Made by a program: the position numbers and the translations under genes. Under the pieces are notes generated by a model. It saw only the letters and a program-made list of their open reading frames with translations. It ran no database searches and was not told where the DNA came from. From positions 3,150,368 through 3,214,367 of the forward strand of contig HG738138.1 in assembly GCA_000499405.2 (NCBI GenBank): DNA of 64,000 nt. Reading direction: 5' to 3'. Below are positions 1-10,796 of the stretch, one piece after another; position 1 is the first letter of the stretch, and every line of letters starts with the position of its first letter. Source of the DNA: Onchocerca volvulus. Lineage: Eukaryota > Nematoda > Chromadorea > Rhabditida > Onchocercidae.

Positions 1-1112
1 TCCGGCTAACAATTAAATACAAAATTTCAAGGTAGAATTCTTGTAAGACACTAAAAAAAAAAAAAGAAAGTATTTTTACAGTTATTTCTATACTTCAGAG
101 ATTTTAAAAATAAAACGTCTGGAAGCTTTCTTTAACTTCTTCCTTCGTCAGCAAAATCTGCCGAGAAATATTCTAAAAACTACATTCATTATTAAAATGA
201 AACAGAATTTGCGTCGAAAGTTTAGCAGATGTTAGAAAACCAAATCCGTTTTCCCACTTAACCTGAAAAAAAAACTGCCCGAATCAAAAGCAAAACGAAA
301 GTACCTTCAAGATAAGTAAGAAAGATCATCTGGAAATTCAAGAGTTTCCAACTCTTTCCTACCTCCGCAAAAAAAGTGAGGAAATACCTAAATTTTTGAG
401 TTTTATTTTTTTATTTTTTTTCCCAGAAAGTAACTATACATGATGTTTCATTTAATTAGTTATAAAAGTGAGGATTTGAAGTCAACTGAGTTCTCAGGCA
501 TCCATAAATCGCAAACCTATCTATTAAATAAAAATAAAGAAATCTTATCGATGAGAGAAGAAACAGAATTTGGTAATCTAAATTTCTTCATCTCGATTTT
601 GTTTCACCTTTCTAAATGACTATTTAAAATATGATTTACTACTATCCTGAGAAAATATTAAATGCCATAGTTTAAAAAGTGGATTTTAATACTTGAAAAA
701 TAAGAAATTTTAGATTATTCTCTTTCTAATGTACCACAAAAATTTTCATTATATCTACCAATCCTTACTCTAACACGTTTAAACCTTTTGGGAAATATAA
801 ATACCTGAAATTTAGTATCAATAAAATTGGAAATTTCATTTGCTTCATTATCAGCAGTAGAAAAAAAAAATGAATTAAAAAAAATTAAATAAATTACATT
901 CGAAATAATGAGATACTGTCTATCGATAGCGTTATTTAGGACTAATGAAAAATATAAAAGAAAAAAAAAAAGCAGTATCACTTGGCTGGAAGTTTTTTTC
1001 GCTGGCTAAAAATTGAATGGAACTAAGCAGTTCTGATATTTCCTGATAACTTTCTTTACATTTCCACTTATACAGTTGCACAATGCTTTTGAATGACGCA
1101 GAAAAGAATAAC
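1..1112. other. left-edge non-coding sequence, probably last intron of mppb
   Basis: Very AT-rich sequence with short open frames only. It follows the last recognised donor of the processing peptidase gene, so it is most simply read as intron. No exon matching the conserved C-terminus of the peptidase was found on the minus strand here. Confidence 0.4.
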
Positions 1113-4100
1113 CTTCCAATATCTTCACAAATTGGAGTGGATCCATCGAGCATAAGAGACATATTTGTCAATAATGATCGTTTTCCTCGTTCCACCTCCT
1201 CTTCAGTTATGTTATCACATAAGTCGATCCTGAAAGTAAAAAGAAACAAACTTTAGGACCAAACTTAACACTAAAATTTAAAAAACAATCACGTAGTAAA
1301 AATGACCATCCTTATCTTAATTTAAATCTCTTTTCCCAGTCTTCTTAATAACAGAAAAACTTTAAAGAAATAGAGCAGTACCATTGCTGTGTGATAGCGT
1401 CAACAACAGCACGAGCTCCGCTTTGTTCACATACAAAATAAACGCCGACTAAACCGGTATCTTTATAGCAAGTATTAAAAGCTTGAAATGATTGAACCCG
1501 AGCATTTAAGCCCAAACTTTGAGCTAAACGTGATGGTGCATTAATCCCAACTGCATTTGTTCGATCCCATTGTCCAATTAACTAAAAATTAACAGTAATA
1601 TAAAGTGAAAACTCTGTAGTTTAGAATTCAATGATAAAAAGTTCCAATATATTCAATTTTTGAGGAGCAGCTCACCGTATTTGCAACCATTAAAGGAATA
1701 TTATGAGGATGGGTCCATGAAGCTCCTTCAACAGCAATCGCACCGAACACCATCGACATCCTTTCATCTCGAAAATCTTGCTAAAATTGCATCAGCAGAT
1801 AGCAAGCTTATGCCATCAACACATTTCAATTATAAGACTCTATTAGTGTAGGTCAAAATTAGCCATTCTTTGACTTTGAATGAATCGGAATAGTAGGAAA
1901 GTTTTGTAAAAATGTTAAATCTGATTCAACAGACATAACTCCTACTGTTAAAGGGTAGTACTGAAATCTTAATTTTTCATTGCTGGCTTTTAATATATAA
2001 TTTTAAAATTGACTAGACCAATTTATATTTCCGCTGAGCAAAAAATTCACTAGAATTGAATAAATCAATATCAATAAGCAAAACTGATTTATTTAAAAAT
2101 CTAGAGTATATTATTTATGGGGTAATCGCTCCATATCTTTATACACATAAACAAGTTCTCAATATCTTCCACTGTACACAATGAAAAAAAAAAAAAAAAA
2201 AAGCTTACAAGAATTTGGTTTATGATCATTATTTCAAATTTTGCTTTTGTAATATTAACTTCTTTGTTCCTATCTATCACTATGGTACAAGATTTTTTCA
2301 ATATCAGAATTAAAGCACACAAAAGTACTAAGAAAAAGTAAATTAGTAACAAATGTATGAACTGATTTACTGAAAATTAATGTGTGAACTATATTTGAAG
2401 AGATATGAATTTTATGAAGAAAAACAGTGACTACAACCGAAAGAAACTAAAACATCTTACATAACTTGCGACAAATTTTCCAGATTCAGCTACGAAATTA
2501 TCATCAACGCCACCTAAATCTCCGAAGTATTGTTTGCCTAAGTCAACCAATTTTTGATGATCAACACCGCCTGCCGCTGCTAGTACCATATGCGGTCCTC
2601 GGTAATGTTCATTTATGTACTTCACCAAATCTTCACGACGTAATGATCTGAAATTATAACAAAGACAGTATATATTTGATTTCCATGGTTACATAATAAT
2701 TGAGTATTCCATCACTGGAAAATCATCCATTATATCCTATGAACTGAAGGAATTTTATAGCTGGAATTTTATGACTATTTTAGAAAATATAGTCCTATAA
2801 CCAGCGTGAGATGAACGCACTGGAGAATTTTTTTAAATCAACACAGTTGAACGGACAGGAATATCTTACTTGATATTTTCAACGGGTCCAAGTATAGTCC
2901 TTGCAAGTGAAGTACCCTTAAATGCACCAGCATGGAGATGATCAAACACGACCTCCTGCAAATTCTGCTCAACTTCTTGCATTTCACGCAATATTACACC
3001 ACGTTCTCGTTCAATTTCGACAGTTCTCAGTTGACTATTACGTAATATGTCGGCAAGAATTTCCACAGCTACAAAAGCTTTTATTATAAACGATCAAAAC
3101 TAGAAAAAAAACTTAATAATTTTAGCCAAATTTTATTCGACAATCTGAAAATGTTTCATTATCAGTAAATGATCTATCTTTTGTCAGATGTTCAACTCAT
3201 TTTTAATGCAGAAATTATCTACTGTTATCGAATACATACCACAAAACACTGACAACCTCAAATTTTATCAGATGTTACCAAATAGCAATAGATTCTGCCA
3301 ACAAGATATCCAATATCTTAATCTAGACTAATTTTCAAGAGCTGTAATGAGTGTTCAAAATTTCTAAATTTAATGTAGCAAAAATACGTGAATAACAGCT
3401 ATCACCGTGATCTAAGTCTTGCGAAAAGCATTTTGCATAATATACTGTTTGCTCTCGCGAAGTATATGCATTCAAATGAGCACCCATATTTTCCACTTCT
3501 AGTTCCAAAACTGACTGTGAACGTTTCATTGTACCCTTCAATAAAATGTTCTTCATACACGACAAAATATGGAACTCTATAAAGTGCACTGATCGTGTTT
3601 ATGCTTGAAATAATCCATAGATTCGAAGATATATTATGTGAGAAGCAAAACCTTAAAAGCCATATGTTCCAGGAAATGGGCAACACCATTATTCTTGTCA
3701 TTTTCGAATCGACTACCAGCATCAATCCAAATACCTACCTGAAAAAAACCATCTTTTCTGGTAATATGAAGCAGATTACGCAATAAGAGCCCTACTTCTT
3801 TCTTCCTCAAAACAAAATTCAGTACCACATGAACGCTATATCTAAATATAACTCATGACTCAGAAAATTTGCAATGATGTGATGTAATGTAACGATATAC
3901 AAAAATAGTATGTAAGAAATTGTGCAATATGGGTGAAACAAAAACTTCAAGAAATTCAGTAGAGAAATAAATAAGAAATTATTGAAATAATCAACGGAAT
4001 ATTGATAATATGACGAGCAATGTGGAAAGGACTAACCAATTTCTATAAAATTAGAATCCGACAGCTTTCATTATAAATTTTGATGATAACTTTATAGAAT

Positions 4101-4516
4101 CACAGTTTTTCTGATCAATGACAACTTAATACAATTCTGGTTAAATGCACAAACCGTAGTTGTCAGAAGCTGAGAATCTTCAGTTGCGATCCGAAAACCA
4201 TTGCTTAATGAGGTAACCCGTGTTTCTGGTATATTCAGATAGACTGGCGAAGCAGTTGCAGCAGAACTATAAAAACGAGGCTGCAAAAATACTTAGATAA
4301 TGACCAAATTATGAGCCAAAAAATGAACAAACGATCTAAAATGCTAAAAATCAAGACGAAAATATTAAAAAAGAGCAAAAAAAAAGAAAAAAGAGCAAAA
4401 AAAAAAAAAAAACCTACATGGGGACGTTGTCGCAAGCAAACGACGAAACCGTTTGACAACTGTGAAAGATTACAGCATCGCAGTGCTTTTCTCAATGCAC
4501 ATACAGACGTACGCAT
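1113..4516 (-). CDS. mppb-1: mitochondrial processing peptidase subunit beta (3' end missing)
   Basis: The catalytic subunit of the matrix peptidase that removes import presequences; it works as a dimer with MPP alpha. Nine exons close in phase: 4516-4418, 4280-4155, 3738-3652, 3535-3406, 3068-2870, 2647-2461, 1780-1676, 1581-1382, 1229-1113. The start is the first ATG of a basic, Arg/Ser-rich N-terminus that suits a mitochondrial presequence. The inverse zincin motif HFLEH lies at residues 96-100 and the distal zinc ligand Glu at about 176, the spacing expected of active beta subunits. Later blocks such as NTCYKDTGL and [11 protein letters not shown] are typical of the family. About 416 codons are accounted for, against roughly 470-480 usually. 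The last visible exon ends at a good donor in phase 2 and I could not find the final 60 or so residues, so the terminal exon probably lies beyond the left edge. Assignment is firm; completeness is not. Confidence 0.93.
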
Positions 4517-5037
4517 CAAAGTCAGCAAAATCCTTTTATTTCCCTATAAATGATAAATGTTATGACATGAGAAAACCTGCAATTTGGGAATATCAATACA
4601 GCGAAAGTGATATCAATACATCCCCTGATATTTTATCAACACGACCAGATAATAGAAATAACGCAGCTCTAGCGCCACAAACGCGTCTCACGCATTTTGT
4701 ACGAGACGAAAATTGCAAATACGTTCATTAAATTCTTGGTTGTAGTGACGGGAGGTAATTAGAAGCTTTAGCTTGAGGTAGAACTGTATCAATTAATTCA
4801 GCAGATTTGTAATTATTCTGTCGATTATAAATATTGGATTCTGAAGATAGAAATTTAAAGCTTTTAAAAATAGTCTGTGCTATTTCACAATACATCTCCA
4901 CTTTGCTTTATCCTGTTATCATATTGTTGATAGTGTAGGATTTCGATCTTAATGAGAAAATAAAGAATTAAAAAAAAGTAATTGAGGTTAAAAATGTCCA
5001 TTCTTTCGGAATCTCCCATATTCATCAACCAGGTACC

Positions 5038-5170
5038 CCCTGTACCATTTCCATTCACATTATTATTATTGTAAGCGAAATACCGAGTGATGATAATCGT
5101 ATTCGAACTTTTCTGCTATTTAACTTACTGTAGCATATCTTAGGTAGTAAGTTGCAGTGGATATTCGAAA
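5038..5170 (+). repeat. decayed copy of the methyltransferase 5' flank and start codon
   Basis: This block matches 19749-19884 closely through shared runs such as ACCATTTCCATT, GTAAGCGAAATA and ATTCGAACTTTTCTG. In the other copy the match runs into the start codon ATGGATATCGAG of the TRM9-like gene. Here the same place reads GTGGATATTCGA, so the start codon is lost and no coding sequence follows. It points away from the processing peptidase gene. Confidence 0.8.
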
Positions 5171-5789
5171 TTCATAAATTAGAAAAATAATGTTTGATAT
5201 CTGTAATTTTATGATTTGATATCTATAATTTCAAGAAAAATTGTTTTGTGTATCTACAAAATGTAACTTGAAAATCAACCGACGCTGAAAACAGCCAACG
5301 TTTCTGTGATGACATCAATTCTATGTTCTTTTCTTTCATCAATAATACAAATGATTGAATGAAATTTGAAATTCAGAATTTAACTATCATTGTCATCCTT
5401 CTTAAATTTCGATTCTTCAATGAAGTCTTCTGTTTTCTTCAAAATTTTTGTATGATTTCGATCTTTCTTTCCCACGATATCACAGGTATCACAGAAGCAC
5501 ATATTTTTCTGTACATCTTTTTTTTTTTTTGGACAAACTGGTCACTGTCCATAATCAAACTACAAATATTTGGATGAATTAGAATATAAAACACGAGGTC
5601 TTATTTGCGACTAATTTTATTTTACATTGCCTGTTTTCCAAGTTGTTTTACATTCTTCATTTTTTTTTTTTTTTAAATCAATAACAAAGAAAAGTTGCGA
5701 CATCGCTATATATGCATTTCAATTTCGTTACCATTAATTTTGATTAAGAAAAGACAATTCGGCTTGTATCGAAGTAAAGTTCACATTAT

Positions 5790-6220
5790 AATTACAATTT
5801 TTTGGTTGTCAAATGTTTTATTAAGCCAAGAAACTGCAGCGAATGCTTTGTTAAGAATTATTTTGATGCCTATCTTTAATCAGAGAGGAATAATTTCAAA
5901 TTTTTAAAAACAATAATTAATGTGTCATTTATTCGCAGTTGTTACCTACAAGTTCATAAGGTCGTAGAAACTGATACATAATCGGACGAATCCACAAGAA
6001 AATCACTATTCATTTATTCTGAATACAAATTTTATTATTTAATATGGGAAACTCCAAATGAGATTGAAAATATGCCACACCACATAATTCGATTAATTTT
6101 ACAGAACAAATTTTTAAAATTCTTTTGATTAATTTCATAGAAGCAAGAAATCGCCATAGGATTTGAAAAGTTTAAAGTAAATGGAAGAAATTTTCACAAT
6201 AAAAATCATTTTAAAATAAA
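5790..6220 (+). repeat. block duplicated downstream of the methyltransferase gene
   Basis: The block matches two pieces near 23.05-23.38 kb and 23.84-24.10 kb. Shared runs include AACAATAATTAATG, TTGATTAATTTCA-like text and GCCATAGGATTT. In the second copy the two pieces are separated by about 450 bp, which in turn resemble the sequence upstream of the minus-strand tubulin. Confidence 0.75.
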
Positions 6221-6293
6221 GGCAAAATTTTGGAATAATGAAATCACGGAGTGATGTTCATTCCTGATTTGGCTGTTTCACATCACTAGTCAT

Positions 6294-9095
6294 TTATAGC
6301 TGATTACCGATCGCTTCATCTTTATTCTCATCATCCATGTTTTGGCAGTGCTGATATTCCGAAATTAAGCCCTTTATGGTATTTTCCGCTTCAATAAATT
6401 CCGCATCATCCATTCCTTCATTTTTGTACAAGTGCAAAAAGGCCTTCTTCCGAAAAATCGCTATAAAAGAATTCAAAATAATCACAACTTTTTCTCAAGA
6501 TTCCGATAATTCATTAATTAAATGAAACAAGTTTACAGCCCACCATATATGATCAATTCAAAAGAAAATTACCTCTGAATCCTTTCGCGATTCTGATAAA
6601 CACTTCTTTGATAGCGGTAGTATTACCAAGAAAGGTACCACTGATACCACTGATTGCGGTTTTACGAGCAGGCATCTTACAGAGATCTAAGTTGATGTTA
6701 TTTGGAATCCATTCAGCAACCAAAGACGACTTCATGTTTTCAGCATTGACAATTCTAGCTTTCAATTCCTGAAAAGCAAGATTTGTGACGTTTTGGTGAT
6801 GGCTTGAACGATACTGTAATTTTATATAAATTATATACTAACATGCATCGACATTGGTCCACGAAACATTGCAGTGGCAACCATACAATGACCATTTCTT
6901 GGATTACAAGCTGCTATCATGTTACGTGCGTCAAACAACTAGAATAGAATTCTTAGGCATTTTAAATTGTATATAAATTGAGAAACTATTTTGTGATTTA
7001 CAAAAATTTCTAAATCTTTTTGAGTTTTATAGCGGTATCTGAATATGACAGTCAGTTGACTCACGTGAAAACATTCTCACTTCTGAAAAGCAAGATTCAG
7101 TGAGAGTCTCAAAAGCTTCTCGTACGTCAATGTGATATCGAAAGCAGTACTTTGAGAATTAGGCAGTTATATTAGACTAAAGAGTTCAATTGCATTGAAA
7201 AGTTATAAAGTTGGATTTTTGCAAGTCATACTATAATCTGACCTAATGCTCCTAAAAACAACCTGTTGGATCAATTCATTGACTTTAAGTGACCCGGATG
7301 TAGCGGTATTGCAAACAGCCAGCGGAGCGAAGCCAGGCATCAGAAAATGAAGTTTCGGGTACGGAGTCATGTTGACAGCCAATTTATCAAGATTCCATCG
7401 CCCGGGAAATCGCAGGCAACTAGTTATTCCGGACATCACCATCGACGCTCAAAATTTGATCATTATCTATCTTTAAGTTTTGCTAAACTTTTGTTCGAAA
7501 TACAAAGTCATCCATGAGATTGGCATTCATTTCAGATATTTTTCTGATTTAATGCAGACGCATAGTTACCCTTTTCGCTATAATCAAACCTATTTCCGAT
7601 TTTTCCAACCATGGTGTGATTGATATGATTTGTTATCTTCAATTACAAGATATTTGTTGGATGTCAGAGAAAAAAAATTTAAGACTAACCTAAATGATTA
7701 AGATCATCATTTGTTGGTTCAGAATCCTCCAGCTTACGCAAGCAAATATCATAAAGTGCCTCATTATCCATGCAAAATGTCTCATGCACATTTTCAACGA
7801 GTTCATTTATAGACAATGCTGTATTGTATGAATCCACGGCAGTACTTAGTACCTGTCATCCATTGAGAAACAGTTCTTAGATCAAATCATTATTTGATAG
7901 AAAGCAAAATTCACTAACATGCTTAGGGTTTGTCAATAAATCTGTTCAAATCTAATTCAACCTTTCTGAATCTATTTTGTCTCATTCTCAAGTGATTAAT
8001 GAACAAGAATGCAAAATGATTGAATAACATACTTTGGCAGACGGAAATACAGAAAATGATGATATAACGCGTTTCGCATAGTGTTCATTTAATCTGCTGA
8101 TGAGAAGCGATCCTAGTCCAGAACCTGTGCCACCTCCCAAGGAATGAGTCAGATGAAAGCCCTATAAGAGCACTTTTTTTTTTTTTTTTTTTCAAAATAA
8201 TACCTAATTCATAGAAATGATAATTGCAAAATATTTTATAACTTCTATGCTTTGATGTGCATCATCCTTATCGGAATAATTATTATGAAATTATTATGAA
8301 ATGAAAAGAATTATCTTCAGAATTGCCTTGTTATTACTCTTTTTTCTTGAATTATATAAAATCGGAATTCAAAAATTAGTAATTGTTTTACCTGCAAATA
8401 GTCAGAGCTTTCCGCTTCTTTCCGGACGATATCAAGTACTTTACCAACAAACTTTCTTCCTTCACTATAATAGCCCCTGGGCCAAAGGTTGCTGGTACTG
8501 TCTTTACCAAATACAAAATTGTCCGTTCGGAAAAGTTTTCTATAATTCGAAGAAAACAAGGAATCCGAGATCTCTGGTTCCAAATCAACAAGTATCGCAC
8601 GAGGAAAGTATCTTTTCTCTTAAATTTAGTTTTGGATTTTTAAAATACAATTCCATAGGTTGATGGTATAATAATAATTTGAATGCATTAATTGTCATGC
8701 TTGCTTTTTCTTTATGTTTGCAATAAGTGAAAATGTCAAGATTAATAGTGCCAATGGCGAGAGCACTGAAGTTAAAGTTTAATTTGATATTTTAATATAT
8801 CTTTTGTTAAAAAATTGAATCTTCAACAGAAAGAATTTCCAAATCCAAATAAAAAAAATGCAAACCTTTCGTTTCATTGAAATATACGCCGATACGTTCC
8901 AACTGTATCGGCGAATCACCTTTATAAGTGCCATCAGGCCCGATACCATGCTCGTCCGAAATTATTTCCCAAAACTGTAATTACCAGATTTATTTTTGAT
9001 TTTTCTTGGCCAAAGACCAGAACTTTAATTAACCAAACCTTAGTTCCAATATTATTGCCACATTGGCCAACTTGGATATGGACAACTCCTCCCAT
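6294..9095 (-). CDS. divergent beta-tubulin, minus-strand copy
   Basis: A beta-tubulin-family GTPase, expected to pair with alpha-tubulin in microtubules. Nine exons give 442 aa: 9095-9039, 8974-8866, 8618-8392, 8161-8033, 7852-7690, 7447-7263, 6938-6843, 6768-6573, 6460-6294. The tubulin signature GGGTGSG is intact, and C-terminal blocks such as AMFRGPMSM and EWIPNN are recognisable. The N-terminus is MGGVVHIQ, not the canonical MREIVHIQ, so the autoregulation tetrapeptide is gone. The T3 loop reads DLEPEISD in place of DLEPGTMD. The tail ends [14 protein letters not shown] rather than in a glutamate-rich run. By alignment the benzimidazole positions are the susceptible type (Phe167, Glu198, Phe200). 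Exon plan and phases match the plus-strand copy across a 1.7 kb gap. It could be a specialised tissue isotype like C. elegans tbb-6, but orthology is not shown. Confidence 0.93.
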
Positions 9096-10796
9096 ATTCT
9101 TCTGTTATTTAATAAAAACTTTCCAGAAATAGCCAAATAATTCGCAGCCAAGTAATTCGCAGGCGTACCAGACGAATAGCAAGCAAAAGCTATGGTTTGA
9201 GGAGTTCTTTTCTCAACCCTTAAATAGATATGAATTATGCAAATTAATCTGAATATATCATCATTTTTTATATTCCAGTCTACCGAGGTATGTTATTCAA
9301 TCATTTTATTTTTCAACAAAATTTGCATAAATTAGTGTTTCCAAAAAACTATCACTGTAATTCTCACATTATACCTTATGAAAAAAAAAAAAAAAAAAAA
9401 AAGAAATACTGTATTCATAAGGCCAAATGAGTTTGTATTGTTAATATATGGATATCATACCTTTTCGTCCATGTCACTTCTGATTTCATAAACTTAGTGC
9501 AACAAAGCAATACATCGAAGTACTGCTATTTAGACTCATATTTCTTCTGTTCTCCATGAACACTTCCCAAATTGTAATCACTGCCCTCAGAAGTATTCCG
9601 GAATGGCCGGCAATCAATAGCTGTTTTTTTGTTTAAATGAATACACATCAATAATTCAGAAATAACAAATAGACATGAATCACGGAAATTTCTACTGATT
9701 TCAAATTTCACTCATTTTAAGATTTCTATAATTTATTTTCTTTAAATGAAATATCGCTTGCACACTTGAGTTTATCTCATGTCGAAACTAGCTCACACCG
9801 ATTGTTGCCACTTTGATGAATTTGTCGAACTTTTATTCCGAATCCGAGTGACAAAATGAAATGTACACCGTGATAATGCATCTGCATGTTGCGAGATAGG
9901 AAGAGATGAGAATTATAAGACAGAAGTCAAAGGATGAATCTCTATCGGCTAATCGGAATGGATGAGAACATGTCATCACGTTTGTGACTTCAAGAAAAAA
10001 GGGAAACCGATGATCGGATTCTGGATTTGTCAGAAAAGAAGAGTGGGAGCTTCTCAATTACTTATTGATTTAATATGGTGTATTTTAATTTGTTATTTCA
10101 CACTGCTAAGTTTCATTATTTTGCTATTTGCATAAAAAAAATAAATAACAATATATGTGTACGTATGTAGCATAGTAATGATAAAAATATTTATGAAAAC
10201 ACCATTGAACTATTAATTTGTTTGTTGAATCAATTGGTCGATGCTCGTTTTAAATTTAACAAAGTTAGATGGAAACGCATTGAAGTACAAAAGGAGAAGA
10301 TAATCAAAAGCAGGTTCCTTTCTCATTACGTGCATTATGCAAGATCCATTCCAGCTTGCAATGAAAACTGCCGTCGTTTCCGCTTATCTTTCCACAGATT
10401 AATTGGCTAGCATCCTTGATTACGTCAGTTTGCTTCAAATTATCCTAAAATGTTGCGAAATTGAACAAAACAGCTATGACCATCAAAGTTTACATCAAAT
10501 GAACTCAAGTCGGAAATATTTCTATTTCTTCTCTCTTGCAAGATGAAATTATTGTAAGAAAGGCTTGAGGAAGGCAATCTATGTAAATTTCAACAGCAAA
10601 TATTCGTGCATTGACATGCATCAGTTGATAAGTGGCACTGAACATTTTGGAGATTGCGAAATTTGCATAAATGATTTCGGAGAGCTAGAAATAAATTCAT
10701 ATTTTCACAAATAATTCATTAATCTTCTTGTCATTATCCTAGTGTGGCTGCTAATTATTTGGGTTTTTTCTGGAAGTTTCTCGGGTGATAAAAAGT
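9096..10796. promoter_or_regulatory. divergent intergenic region between the two tubulin genes
   Basis: A gap of 1.7 kb between two start codons pointing outward, so it must hold both promoters. It carries a poly-A run near 9380-9402 and, at about 9464-9620, a repeat shared with 23.39-23.55 kb. A 62-codon open frame at 10222-10410 has no recognisable domain and is not called. I can name no transcription factor site. Confidence 0.5.
9464..9620 (+). repeat. dispersed block, second copy near 23.39-23.55 kb
   Basis: Both copies share TTTCGT-CATGTCACTTCT, ATCGAAGTACTGCT and a TTTCTTCTGTT run in the same order. It sits just upstream of the minus-strand tubulin start here and inside the flank of the methyltransferase gene there. 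It may be a remnant of a small dispersed repeat or part of a larger rearranged duplication. Confidence 0.7.

Larger units (their letters stand above)
4517..6293. other. intergenic region with duplication scars
   Basis: No intact gene was found between the processing peptidase start and the tubulin stop. The stretch holds the promoter region of the peptidase and two blocks resembling the flanks of the methyltransferase gene near 20 kb, listed separately. The rest is AT-rich with poly-T runs and short frames that I take as chance. Confidence 0.6.

Noticed and set aside
715..1249. Minus-strand frames extending past the last peptidase exon
   Set aside because: After the donor at 1112/1111 the translation loses all similarity to the peptidase and becomes low-complexity; it is intron read-through.
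8301..8663. Plus-strand frame of 120 codons
   Set aside because: It is antisense to exon 3 of the minus-strand tubulin, whose protein matches the family clearly.
10222..10410. 62-codon plus-strand frame in the tubulin promoter region
   Set aside because: No recognisable domain and no supporting splice structure.
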